Part shown: positions 1-7,989 of the stretch, piece after piece
Layout of the letters: each line of letters begins with the position of its first letter
Numbering within the stretch: the first letter of the stretch is position 1
Assembly: GCF_014201805.1 (NCBI RefSeq)
Contig: NZ_JACHFK010000008.1
Location: forward strand, 124,001 to 188,000
Source: Deinococcus metalli
GTDB taxonomy: Bacteria; Deinococcota; Deinococci; Deinococcales; Deinococcaceae
Direction: 5' to 3'
DNA: 64,000 nucleotides
Translations under genes and position numbers: made by a program
Notes under the pieces: generated by a model
The model's database searches: none
Seen by the model: only the letters and a program-made list of their open reading frames with translations
What the model was told of the DNA's origin: nothing

Positions 1-250
1 CCACGCCGATCAGCTGCGAGCGGCGGGTCACCAGGCCCTTGGCGAGCAGGCTGGGGCGGTAGTTGAGCTCCTCGATGGTCTGCAGCACGCGCGCGCGGGT
101 CTGCTGCGCGACGTTGGCGTGGTTGTTGATCACCCGCGAGACCGTCTGGTAGGACACGCCGGAGTGCCGGGCCACGTCGTGGATGGTGACGTTCTGCGAG
201 CGGGCCCGGTCGGGGAGGGAGTGGGTCGGGGACTTCTCGGGCGTGGTCAT
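1..250 (-). CDS. LacI-family transcriptional regulator, N-terminal part (cut by window edge)
   Basis: Only the first 83 codons are in the window; the rest lies to the left. Residues about 22-47 form the LacI-type helix-turn-helix (VTIHDVARHSGVSYQTVSRV), followed by a hinge-helix region with NYRPSLLAKGL at about residues 63-73. The start ATG is preceded by a GGAGGG ribosome site. The family represses sugar genes until a sugar ligand binds its C-terminal domain, which is not visible here. It lies downstream of the importer genes on the same strand, behind a strong hairpin. The 14-bp palindromes at 3640 and 5529 have the size and symmetry of LacI-family operators, so it is the natural candidate for the arabinose regulator; that link is inference. 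Confidence 0.9.
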   Translation of the reverse strand, partial: MTTPEKSPTHSLPDRARSQNVTIHDVARHSGVSYQTVSRVINNHANVAQQTRARVLQTIEELNYRPSLLAKGLVTRRSQLIGV

Positions 251-293
251 GCACCCTCCATTCTCGCCGCTCGGGGCGCGTGGACCATCAACA

Positions 294-339
294 CCTGCCC
301 GCCGCTTGCCTTCATACAGTGGCGGAAGCGGCGGGCAGG
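294..339 (-). terminator. strong hairpin between importer permease and LacI gene
   Basis: CCTGCCCGCCGCTT at 294-307 is perfectly complementary to AAGCGGCGGGCAGG at 326-339, and the inner GCC/GGC extends the pairing. There is no T-run after it on the minus strand, so it may weaken or process the transcript rather than end it fully. Confidence 0.6.
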
Positions 340-355
340 GACGGGTGCGCGTCCG

Positions 356-1237
356 CTATTTCAGGCCGGCGGTCGCCATCACGCCCTCGGTCACGCGCCG
401 CTGGAACAGCAGGTACGCGAGGATCGTGGGCACGGCGGCGGTCACGGCGGTCGCCATGCTCTTGGCGTAGGCGACGCCGTACGCGGACTGTACCTGCGTG
501 ATCCCGACCGGGATGGTCAGGCGCGCCGTGTCGTTCATGACGATGAACGGCCACAGGAAGTTGTTCCACGCGCCAATGAAGGTCACGATGGCCAGCGCGC
601 CGGTGATGCTCCAGTTCAGCGGCAGGAAGATCCCGAACAGCACCCGCCACTCGCTGGCGCCGTCGATGCGCGCCGCGTCCCCGAGTTCCGGCGGAATCTG
701 GTCGAAGAACTGCTTGTAGATCACCACCGCGATGGGCGCGGCGAGCTGCGGCAGGATCAGGCCCAGGAAGTTGTTCACCAGGCCCAGCTTGTTGATGAAG
801 ATAAAGAGCGGAATCAGGCTGGCCTGGAACGGAATCATGAAGCCCGCCAGGATCAGCCAGAACAGCCAGCGCCGGCCGCGGAAGTCGATCTGCGACAGCG
901 CGTAGGCACACAGCATCGACAGCAGCAGCACCAGCACCGTGATGATCGCGGTGGTCAGCACGCTGTTCACGTACCAGCGCACGATCGGGCTGTTCTGGAA
1001 GATGTAGGTGTAGCTGCTGGCGTCGAAGGTCTTGGGCCACAGGGTCGGCGGCGCGGTGATGGTATCGGCCTCGGGCTTGACCGAGGTGATGACCGCCCAG
1101 TAGAGCGGGAAGAACCACACCACGGCCAGCAGCAGGGTCAGGGCGGTCACGACGCCGCCCCACATGCGGCTCAGGCGCACGCTCAGGGTGGGAGGGGGCT
1201 TGGTGGTGCGCAGGACGGGGCTGGGGGTCGCGGTCAT
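356..1237 (-). CDS. carbohydrate ABC transporter permease (MalG/AraQ type)
   Basis: A 293-residue inner-membrane permease of the CUT1 sugar-importer class. About six hydrophobic segments are visible, the first at residues 28-48. The EAA loop that docks the ATPase lies at about 184-205 (GDAARIDGAS followed by a hydrophobic stretch). The gene starts 1 bp after the stop of the other permease, with GAGGAG upstream, so the two are translationally linked. It forms the membrane channel with the 1239-2144 permease and is fed by the binding protein at 2229-3521. Its place beside arabinose genes suggests arabinose or arabino-oligosaccharides as substrate. No ATPase gene is present. Confidence 0.93.
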   Translation of the reverse strand: MTATPSPVLRTTKPPPTLSVRLSRMWGGVVTALTLLLAVVWFFPLYWAVITSVKPEADTITAPPTLWPKTFDASSYTYIFQNSPIVRWYVNSVLTTAIITVLVLLLSMLCAYALSQIDFRGRRWLFWLILAGFMIPFQASLIPLFIFINKLGLVNNFLGLILPQLAAPIAVVIYKQFFDQIPPELGDAARIDGASEWRVLFGIFLPLNWSITGALAIVTFIGAWNNFLWPFIVMNDTARLTIPVGITQVQSAYGVAYAKSMATAVTAAVPTILAYLLFQRRVTEGVMATAGLK

Positions 1238-1238
1238 G

Positions 1239-2144
1239 TCAGCGCTCTCCTCGGTTGAGCAGGCGGTTTTGCACGCCCGAGACGACCAGGATGATGACCA
1301 TCAGCACCACGCCGATCGCGGAGGCATAGCCGCCGTGCTGCTGCTGGAAGCCTTCGCGGTACGAGTACAGCAGCAGCACCAGGGTCTTGTCGAAGGGGCC
1401 GCCGCCAGTGAGCAGGTACACCTGGTCGAAGATCTTGAACTGCGCGATGAGCTGCAGCAGCAGGATCAGGCTGGTGACCGGCCACAGGTTGGGCCACGTG
1501 ATCGAGCGGAACATCCGCCAGCCCGCCGCGCCGTCCAGAGCGGCCGCCTCGTAGATGTCCGGGGCGATGTTCTGGAGACCCGCGATGAACAGCAGCACGT
1601 TGAAGCCCACGGTCCACCAGATGGTCACCAGCGCCACGGCCGGCATGGCCCACACCGGGTCCTGGAACCACGAGATGGTCGAGCCGGTCACCGAGTTCAC
1701 CAGGCCGAAGTTCGAGTCGAGCATCCAGTTCCAGATGCTGGTGACCACGCTGACCGGCAGCACCTGCGGCAGGAAGAACGCCGCCAGCACCACGTTGCGC
1801 AGCCGGCGCAGGCGCATGACCAGCAGCGCCAGTCCCAGGCCCACCAGGGTGTTCGGCACGACCGTCAGCAGGATGAAGTACAGCGTGCCCAGCAGGGCCG
1901 TGTAGAAGGTGGGCTCGCGCAGCAGCTTGGTGTAGTTGCTCAGGCCGACGTTCCGGCCGACCCCGGTCAGGTCGGCGTTGGTCAGGGACAGCTGGATGAC
2001 GCGCAGCGACGGGTAGATCAGGAACAGCAGGTAGATCAGCACGAAGGGAGCGACCATCAGTGCGGCGGTCAGCCAGCGTTTCCTGACCTGAACCTGCTTC
2101 TGTGGACTGAGCACCGTGGTCCGTGAGGGAGCGGTCTTGAGCAT
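1239..2144 (-). CDS. carbohydrate ABC transporter permease (MalF/AraP type)
   Basis: A 301-residue CUT1-class permease, the partner of the permease at 356-1237. The N-terminal transmembrane helix is at about residues 25-48, and the EAA loop reads IYEAAALDGAAGWRMF at about 205-220. The ribosome site is GGCAGGTG just before the ATG. It follows the binding-protein gene after an 84-bp gap that contains a GC-rich hairpin. This is the usual order of binding protein, MalF-type and MalG-type permease. The substrate is inferred from context only. Confidence 0.93.
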   Translation of the reverse strand: MLKTAPSRTTVLSPQKQVQVRKRWLTAALMVAPFVLIYLLFLIYPSLRVIQLSLTNADLTGVGRNVGLSNYTKLLREPTFYTALLGTLYFILLTVVPNTLVGLGLALLVMRLRRLRNVVLAAFFLPQVLPVSVVTSIWNWMLDSNFGLVNSVTGSTISWFQDPVWAMPAVALVTIWWTVGFNVLLFIAGLQNIAPDIYEAAALDGAAGWRMFRSITWPNLWPVTSLILLLQLIAQFKIFDQVYLLTGGGPFDKTLVLLLYSYREGFQQQHGGYASAIGVVLMVIILVVSGVQNRLLNRGER

Positions 2145-2177
2145 GTCACCTGCCTTCTGCGGCTGGAAAAGGCGTCG

Positions 2178-2214
2178 GGGGAGGGAAGGGCGCCAGGGCG
2201 CGACCTCCCTCCCC
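2178..2214 (-). other. hairpin between binding-protein gene and permease gene
   Basis: GGGGAGGGA (2178-2186) pairs with TCCCTCCCC (2206-2214). There is no T-tract, so it is more likely an mRNA stabiliser or partial terminator that keeps the binding protein more abundant than the permeases. Confidence 0.5.
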
Positions 2215-2228
2215 GCTGACCGCCGCGC

Positions 2229-3521
2229 TTACTTGTTGAAGTTCGTCAGGGCCGTCTTGAACTTGGCGATGCCCTGGTCCGCGCTGAGCTGGCCGAGCAG
2301 CACGGGGGTGAAGTTGTTGCCCACGGCGTCGTACACCGGGCCGCCCACGCCGAAGATCGGCACGTTGGGCTCGAGGGTCGCGTCCTTGGCGGCCGTCGCG
2401 GAGTACTGCACGTTCGGCTGCAGGGCCTTGAAGGCCGCGCTGTTCTGGGTGGGCAGGTACGAGGGGATGTGCCCGCCGCCGGCCCAGCCGAGGCCGCCCT
2501 GCTTGTTCACGTAGCCGATGAAGGTCATGACGGCCTTGAGCTTGTCGGCGCTCATGGGCGTCTTGGTGTTGTTGGGGATCGCCAGGGTGTGCGAGTCCGC
2601 CCACGTCTCACTGTTGCCGGCCAGTTTGGGGAAGGCCATGATGCCGTAGTCGAACTTGATGGTGCCCTTGGCCTTGGCGTCCACCATGGTCGGGACTTCC
2701 CAGTTGCCGTTGAACATCATGGCGGTGCGCCCGGCGGTGAACAGCGCCACGGCGGCGGGGTATTGGGTGTTCTTGGTCAGCAGGCCGGACTTGGTCCAGT
2801 CGGCCATGGTCTGCAGCGCGGCCTTGCCCTTGGTGTCCAGGTCGCCCAGGTACAGCTTGCCGTCCTTGTACATGGTGCCGCCCTGCTGCAGGAACAGGCT
2901 GTACCACATGCGCCACAGCGTCGCGGGGTCCTGGTTGGTGCTGAACGCGGCGGGAACGACCCCGGTCTTGTCCTTGATGGTCTGCAGCGCCTTGCCCAGG
3001 TCCGCGATGGAGTTGATCCCCGTGGGCTTGCCGTCCGCGCCGAGCAGGCCGGCCTTCTTCAGCAGGTCCTTGTTGTAGTACACGACATAGGTGTGCGTGT
3101 CGAGCGGCAGGGCGTACAGACCGGTCTTGCCGGCGGCCTTGGCGTCGGTGTTCAGGGTGCTCACCAGGTTGGCCTGGAAGTCGGTGGCCTTCAGTCCGGC
3201 CAGGGCCAGGTCCGCGGCGCTGAAGGCCCGCAGGTCGTTCTTCTGGAGCCCGGAGGGCACGGCCGACAGGTGGTACGTCATGACGTCGGGCGTCTGGCCG
3301 GAGACGGTCGCGGTGTGCACCTTGGTGTAGAAGGGGTTGCCCCACGTCTGGGTGGTGCGGTTCACGACGATGTCCTTCTGCGACTTGTTGAAGTCGTCCA
3401 CGATCTGCTTCATGCGGATGCCGTCGCCGCCGCCGAAGAAGTCCCAGAACACGATGGTCGTGGCGGCCTGCGCGGAAGCCGAAAGGGCGATGCCGAGGGT
3501 GAGCAGTTTGGTGATCCGCAT
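2229..3521 (-). CDS. extracellular sugar-binding protein of ABC importer
   Basis: A 430-residue family-1 (MalE-like) solute-binding protein. The chosen start (MRITKLLTLGI) gives a classical signal peptide ending near SAQAA and is preceded by AGGAGG at proper spacing; an in-frame ATG 45 nt upstream lacks this. The mature part begins TTIVFWDFFGGGDG and contains the typical TPDVMTYHL and FNGNWEVPTM motifs. It captures sugar outside the membrane and delivers it to the permeases at 1239-2144 and 356-1237. The operator and promoter at 3640-3681 drive it. Arabinose oligomers are the likely ligand because all neighbours act on arabinosides; this is inferred. Confidence 0.93.
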   Translation of the reverse strand: MRITKLLTLGIALSASAQAATTIVFWDFFGGGDGIRMKQIVDDFNKSQKDIVVNRTTQTWGNPFYTKVHTATVSGQTPDVMTYHLSAVPSGLQKNDLRAFSAADLALAGLKATDFQANLVSTLNTDAKAAGKTGLYALPLDTHTYVVYYNKDLLKKAGLLGADGKPTGINSIADLGKALQTIKDKTGVVPAAFSTNQDPATLWRMWYSLFLQQGGTMYKDGKLYLGDLDTKGKAALQTMADWTKSGLLTKNTQYPAAVALFTAGRTAMMFNGNWEVPTMVDAKAKGTIKFDYGIMAFPKLAGNSETWADSHTLAIPNNTKTPMSADKLKAVMTFIGYVNKQGGLGWAGGGHIPSYLPTQNSAAFKALQPNVQYSATAAKDATLEPNVPIFGVGGPVYDAVGNNFTPVLLGQLSADQGIAKFKTALTNFNK

Positions 3522-3639
3522 GTGGTGCCTCCTGACGCAAAAGGGGCGGGGGAGATCGGCTGACACGACAACCGGCTCCGTACGGCATTCCGACGCGCCG
3601 CGGCAACGCTGTGGGGACAGGGCACCCCGGCTCTGGATT

Positions 3640-3681
3640 TGTGAACGATCACATGGTAAGCCGGCGTACCGGGACTGTCAA
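3640..3681 (-). promoter_or_regulatory. importer promoter with LacI-type operator
   Basis: On the minus strand: -35 TTGACA at 3681-3676, a 17-bp spacer, -10 TACCAT at 3658-3653, then the perfect palindrome TGTGATCGTTCACA at 3653-3640. The last T of the -10 box is the first T of the palindrome, so a bound repressor would cover the transcription start. The same sequence occurs at 5529-5542. The leader to the binding-protein ATG is about 120 nt. Confidence 0.8.
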
Positions 3682-3690
3682 GCCTTCCGG

Positions 3691-5232
3691 TCAGCTGGGG
3701 CTGTGCTGGCTGGTGAGGACCGTGAACGACAGCGGCGGCAGCGTCAGCGTCACGCGCCCGCCGTCGAGCTTCGGCACGTCGATGGTGTGGATGGTCACGG
3801 CCTCGGGCTGCTCGAAGGAATTCGCGGCGGCCGGCTCGTGGCCCGCCATCTGCCACGCCTGGGTCAGCTCGCCCGGGGCCACGTCCTCCCACAGCACCGT
3901 CACGTCCAGCGCCTCGGTCTGCGAGCGGTTGACCAGGAACGCCGCGCCCTTGCCGCTGGCCGGATCGAAGCTGGCGGTGGCGTCCAGCAGCGAGACCTCG
4001 CCGAATTTCTGGGTCTCGTGGGTGGGGGCCTTCACCAGCACGTCCAGCGAGTTCCCGACCGCGTGGTTGCTGAACATCATCAGCGGGTAGTAGATGGTCT
4101 GCAGGAACAGGCCGTCGGCGCGGGTCATGATCGGCGCGATCACGTTCACGATCTGCGCGATGCACGCGATCCTCACGATGTCCGCCTTGCGCAGGAAGGT
4201 GCCCAGCCACTGCGCGACCACCAGCGCGTCCTCGAGGTTGTAGACCTCTTCGAGGATGTGCGGCGCTTCCTCCCAGCCCCCGTCGCCGCCGACCGCGCGG
4301 TACCACACGTTCCACTCGTCCCAGCAGATGCCCACGTCTTTCTTGCTGCGGTTCTGGGCCTTGGCCAGCCGGATCGCGGCGCCGATGGTCTCGGCGTGCT
4401 CGTCGAAGTGCACGCTGCTCGCCAGGTACGAGTCGGTGTCCACCGCTTCCTTGGAGTTCATGTTCGGGTTGCCGACGTAGTAGTGCATCGAGAAGTAGTC
4501 GATGTGCTCCCACGCGCGCTCCAGCACCACGCGGTCCCACTCCGGGAAGGTGGGCATGGCGGTGTTCGACGACCCGCACGCGATGGTCTTGATGCTGGGG
4601 TCCATCCAGCGCATCAGCTTGGCGGCCTCGACGGCCTTGTCGGCGTAGGCCACGGCGTCCAGGTGCCCGATCTGCCACGGGCCGTCCATCTCGTTGCCCA
4701 GGCACCAGTACTTCACGCCGTAGGGGTCCTTGTTGCCGTTCTTGGCGCGCAGGTCGCTGAACTGCGTGCCGGTCGGCAGGTTCATGTACTCGACCAGATC
4801 GGCGGCCTCCTGGATGCTGCCGGTGCCGAGGTTCACGGCCCACATCGGCTCGGTGTCCAGTTCGCGGGCGAACTCCATGAACTCGTCGGCGCCGAACTGG
4901 TTGGTCTCGATGGAGCGCCACGCCAGCGCGCGGCGGCGCGGCCGCTGCTCTCTGGGCCCGATGCCGTCCATCCAGCGGTAGCCCGACACGAAGTTGCCGC
5001 CGGGGTAGCGCATGATGCGGTAGTTCAGGTCCTTGAGGGCCTTCATCACGTCCGGCCGGAAGCCGCGTGCATCGGCCAGCGGCGAGGCCGGGTCGTAGAT
5101 GCCCTCGTAGATGCAGCGGCCCATGTGCTCGGCGAAGCCCCCGAAGATCAGGGGCGAGATGTCCGACACGATGCGCTGCGTGTTCAGGGCGACGGTCGCG
5201 GTGCGGGTGTTGGATCGGGTCGTCACGGTCAT
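3691..5232 (-). CDS. abfA: alpha-L-arabinofuranosidase, GH51
   Basis: A 513-residue cytoplasmic (no signal peptide) GH51 retaining enzyme that removes terminal alpha-L-arabinofuranose from arabinan, arabinoxylan or arabinogalactan fragments. The acid/base Glu181 lies in CLGNEMDGPW and the nucleophile Glu306 in CWDEWNVWYR. The N-terminal PGGNFVSGYRW motif and full length match the family. GAGAGG abuts the first ATG directly, while GTG at 5226-5224 (codon 3) has normal 6-nt spacing, so translation may really begin at the GTG. Its promoter is the minus-strand half of the shared 5500-5547 region. The importer promoter begins 10 bp after its stop. Confidence 0.95.
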   Translation of the reverse strand: MTVTTRSNTRTATVALNTQRIVSDISPLIFGGFAEHMGRCIYEGIYDPASPLADARGFRPDVMKALKDLNYRIMRYPGGNFVSGYRWMDGIGPREQRPRRRALAWRSIETNQFGADEFMEFARELDTEPMWAVNLGTGSIQEAADLVEYMNLPTGTQFSDLRAKNGNKDPYGVKYWCLGNEMDGPWQIGHLDAVAYADKAVEAAKLMRWMDPSIKTIACGSSNTAMPTFPEWDRVVLERAWEHIDYFSMHYYVGNPNMNSKEAVDTDSYLASSVHFDEHAETIGAAIRLAKAQNRSKKDVGICWDEWNVWYRAVGGDGGWEEAPHILEEVYNLEDALVVAQWLGTFLRKADIVRIACIAQIVNVIAPIMTRADGLFLQTIYYPLMMFSNHAVGNSLDVLVKAPTHETQKFGEVSLLDATASFDPASGKGAAFLVNRSQTEALDVTVLWEDVAPGELTQAWQMAGHEPAAANSFEQPEAVTIHTIDVPKLDGGRVTLTLPPLSFTVLTSQHSPS

Positions 5233-5499
5233 CCTCTCGGGGTGGGCGGGACAGCGTGGCCGCGTCCCGGCCCGCAGGGTGGGCAGGGAAGGAGGGCTCC
5301 CGGTGCAGCTCGGGGCAGGTGCGGAGCAGGACTGAGGATCTGGTCAGGGAGCGGGTCGCTCGGGGCACCTCCTCGGGTTTCGGCGGGCGGCACCCGGCAC
5401 GCGGGCGGCGCGGGCGTCACGGATCGCGAAATGCGTGGTGGACGGACGGAAACCGGGTGGAGCGGGGGGGCTGGGCACGGACGCCCGGCCCGGATTGCG

Positions 5500-5547
5500 T
5501 TGACAGATACGGACGACTCATCATACATTGTGATCGTTCACAGTCAA
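5500..5547. promoter_or_regulatory. overlapping divergent abfA/araB promoters sharing one operator
   Basis: Plus strand: TTGACA 5500-5505, 18 bp, TACATT 5524-5529. Minus strand: TTGACT 5547-5542, 16 bp, TATGAT 5525-5520. The palindrome TGTGATCGTTCACA at 5529-5542 follows the plus -10 box and sits inside the minus spacer, so one bound dimer could block both directions. The remainder of the 402-bp gene-free stretch 5233-5634 is two leaders; I see no further motif beyond the araB ribosome site AGGAGG at 5625. Confidence 0.82.
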
Positions 5548-5634
5548 GCATCTCCCCGGCCGAACGCGGCCGGACCCGCGCCCGAGCGGCCCCCACGGCC
5601 GCGGCCCACTCCACTCAGCCCCACAGGAGGCCTC

Positions 5635-7281
5635 ATGGCCGACACGTACACCATCGGCGTCGATTTCGGCAGCGAATCCGGCCGCGCCGTCGTCGTCCGC
5701 ACCTCGGACGGTCAGGTCGTCGGCGAGGGCGTCACGCCCTACGCGCACGCCGTGATGGACGCCGCCCTGCCGGACGGCACGCCCCTCGGCAAGGACTGGG
5801 CGCTCCAGCACCCGCAGGACTACCTCGACGTGTTCCAGCAGGCCGTGCCCGCCGCCCTGCGCCAGTCCGGCGTGAGCGCCGACGACGTCGCGGGCCTCGC
5901 CGTGGACTTCACCGCGTGCACCGTGCTCCCCACCCGCGCCGACGGCACGCCGCTGGCCCTGCTGCCCGAGTACGCCGCGCGCCCGCACGCATGGGTGAAA
6001 CTGTGGAAACACCACGCCGCGCAGCCGCAGGCCGACCGCATCAACGCCGTGGCCGAGCAGCGCGGCGAGGGCTGGCTCGCGCGCTACGGCGGCAAGATCA
6101 GCTCCGAGTGGCTGTTCGCCAAGGCCCTCCAGATTCTGGAAGAGGACCCCGACACCTACGCTGCCACCGAGCGCTTCATCGAGGCGGCCGACTGGGTGGT
6201 GTGGCGCCTGACCGGCGTGGAGACGCGCAACGCGTGTACCGCCGGCTACAAGGCCATCTACCAGGACGGCCACTACCCCAGCGCCGAGTACCTGGGCGCG
6301 CTGAACCCGGAGTTCGCGGACTTCGCGCAGACCCGCCTGGGCCAGCAGCTCAGCCCGCTGGGCGGCGTCGCCGGCCACCTGACCGACGAGGCCGCCGGCT
6401 GGACTGGCCTGAACGCCGGCATTCCCGTCGCCGTGGCGAACGTGGACGCGCACGTGACCTTGCCCGCCGCCGGCGTGACCGAACCCGGCCGCCTGGTGGC
6501 GATCATGGGCACCAGCACGTGCCACGTGATGGTGGACGAGCAGCTGCGCGAGGTGCCGGGCATGTGCGGCGTGGTGCCGGGCGGCGTGGTGCCGGGCCTG
6601 TACGGCTACGAGGCCGGGCAGAGCGGCGTGGGCGACATCTTCGCGTGGTTCGTCAGGAATGCCGTGCCCGCCGAGTACTACGCGCAGGCCGAGCAGGAGG
6701 GCCTGAACATCCACGCCCTGCTGGAACGCGAGGCCGCGAAGCAGGCGCCGGGCGAACACGGCCTGGTCGCGCTGGACTGGATCAATGGCAACCGCAGCGT
6801 GCTGGTGGACGCCGAACTCAGCGGCATGATCGTGGGCCTGACCATGGGCACCCGCGCGCCCGACATCTACCGCGCGCTGATTGAGGCGACCGCGTACGGC
6901 ACGCGGCTGATCATCGAGACCTTCGAGCAGAGCGGCGTGCCGGTGCACGAGCTGGTCATCGCCGGCGGCCTGAAGAAGAACCGCCTGCTGATGCAGATCT
7001 ACGCCGACGTGACCGGCCGCCCCCTGAGCGTGCTGGACGCGGAGCAGGGGCCGGCCCTGGGCAGCGCGATCCACGCGGCGGTCGCCGCCGGGATCTACCC
7101 GGACATCTTCGAGGCGGCCCGGGCCATGGGGCAGGTGAGCCGCAACGTCTACACCCCGAACCCGGAGGCGCAGGCCGTGTACACCGAGCTGTACGGGGAG
7201 TACCGCACGCTGCACGACTACTTCGGGCGCGGCGCGAACGAGGTCATGCACCGCCTGCGGGCGCGCCGGAGGGCCGAATGA
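5635..7281 (+). CDS. araB: L-ribulokinase
   Basis: A 548-residue FGGY-family kinase that phosphorylates L-ribulose to L-ribulose 5-phosphate with ATP. The N-terminal phosphate-binding motif is GVDFGSESGRAVVV. The MGTSTCH stretch, the YEAGQSGVGDIFAWF region and the C-terminal IAGGLKKNRLLMQI nucleotide-binding segment are AraB-like. The start follows AGGAGG at 5625; the frame is open far upstream but that part reads antisense through abfA and is not real. The stop overlaps the araD start (ATGA), so the genes are coupled. It is first in the plus-strand operon under the 5500-5547 promoter. Confidence 0.96.
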   Translation: MADTYTIGVDFGSESGRAVVVRTSDGQVVGEGVTPYAHAVMDAALPDGTPLGKDWALQHPQDYLDVFQQAVPAALRQSGVSADDVAGLAVDFTACTVLPTRADGTPLALLPEYAARPHAWVKLWKHHAAQPQADRINAVAEQRGEGWLARYGGKISSEWLFAKALQILEEDPDTYAATERFIEAADWVVWRLTGVETRNACTAGYKAIYQDGHYPSAEYLGALNPEFADFAQTRLGQQLSPLGGVAGHLTDEAAGWTGLNAGIPVAVANVDAHVTLPAAGVTEPGRLVAIMGTSTCHVMVDEQLREVPGMCGVVPGGVVPGLYGYEAGQSGVGDIFAWFVRNAVPAEYYAQAEQEGLNIHALLEREAAKQAPGEHGLVALDWINGNRSVLVDAELSGMIVGLTMGTRAPDIYRALIEATAYGTRLIIETFEQSGVPVHELVIAGGLKKNRLLMQIYADVTGRPLSVLDAEQGPALGSAIHAAVAAGIYPDIFEAARAMGQVSRNVYTPNPEAQAVYTELYGEYRTLHDYFGRGANEVMHRLRARRRAE

Positions 7282-7949
7282 CGTCTCTGTCCCACCCTGA
7301 GGTGCGCCGCGACCTGACGGCGCTCCATCTGGAACTGCCGAAGAACGGTCTGGTCACGTGGACGAGCGGCAACATCAGCGCCCGCGTGGACGGCGGCATG
7401 CTGATCAAGCCCAGCGGCGTGACCTTCGAGAACCTCACGCCCGAGAGCATGGTGCTGACCGATCTGGACGCGAACGTGCTGGAGGGCACGCACAGCCCGT
7501 CCTCGGACACCGCCACGCACGCGTACATCTACCGCCACCTGCCGCACGTGGGCGCCGTCGTGCACACGCACAGCCCCTACGCGACCGCGTGGGCCGCGCA
7601 GGGACGCGAGATTCCCTGCCTCCTGACCGCCATGGCCGACGAGTTCGGAGGCCCGATTCCCTGCGGCGGCTTTGCCCTGATCGGCGGCGAGCAGATCGGC
7701 GCGGAGGTCGTGCGGGTGCTGACCGGCCACCGCTCGCCCGCGATCATCCTCCAGAGCCACGGGGTGTTCACCATCGGCCCCACGCCCAAAGCGGCGCTCA
7801 AGGCCGCCGTGATGGCGGAAGACGTGGCCCGCAGCGTGTTCCTGGCGGTGCAGCTCGCCGCGAGCCTGGGCACGCCCGTCAAGACCCTCGACCCCGCCGA
7901 CATCGACAAACTCTACGACCGCTATACCAACGTGTACGGCCAGCGCTGA
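7278..7949 (+). CDS. araD: L-ribulose-5-phosphate 4-epimerase
   Basis: A 223-residue class II aldolase/adducin-fold zinc enzyme that converts L-ribulose 5-phosphate to D-xylulose 5-phosphate, joining arabinose to the pentose phosphate pathway. Visible motifs are TSGNIS, IKPSGV, SSDTATH, the zinc-binding VVHTHSPYA, and a third zinc histidine in LQSHGVF. Length is close to the usual 220-235. It overlaps araB by 4 nt, with GGAGG upstream of the ATG, and is followed by araA after 40 bp. Confidence 0.95.
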   Translation: MTSLSHPEVRRDLTALHLELPKNGLVTWTSGNISARVDGGMLIKPSGVTFENLTPESMVLTDLDANVLEGTHSPSSDTATHAYIYRHLPHVGAVVHTHSPYATAWAAQGREIPCLLTAMADEFGGPIPCGGFALIGGEQIGAEVVRVLTGHRSPAIILQSHGVFTIGPTPKAALKAAVMAEDVARSVFLAVQLAASLGTPVKTLDPADIDKLYDRYTNVYGQR

Positions 7950-7989
7950 TGCGTCTGCGGGCCGCCCACCGACCAAAGGAGCGCCACGA

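Noticed and set aside
5529..5542. CRP-type site (TGTGA...TCACA)
   Set aside because: The half-sites are separated by 4 bp, not 6, and the site overlaps the -10 box, which fits a LacI-type repressor better.
3337..5634. Very long open plus-strand frame running into araB
   Set aside because: It reads antisense through abfA with odd composition; the kinase motif begins right after the AGGAGG at 5625, so the gene starts at 5635.
5067..6884. Arg-rich 605-residue frame overlapping araB
   Set aside because: It is a +1-frame shadow, typical of high-GC DNA: strings of Arg/Pro/Gly and no domain.
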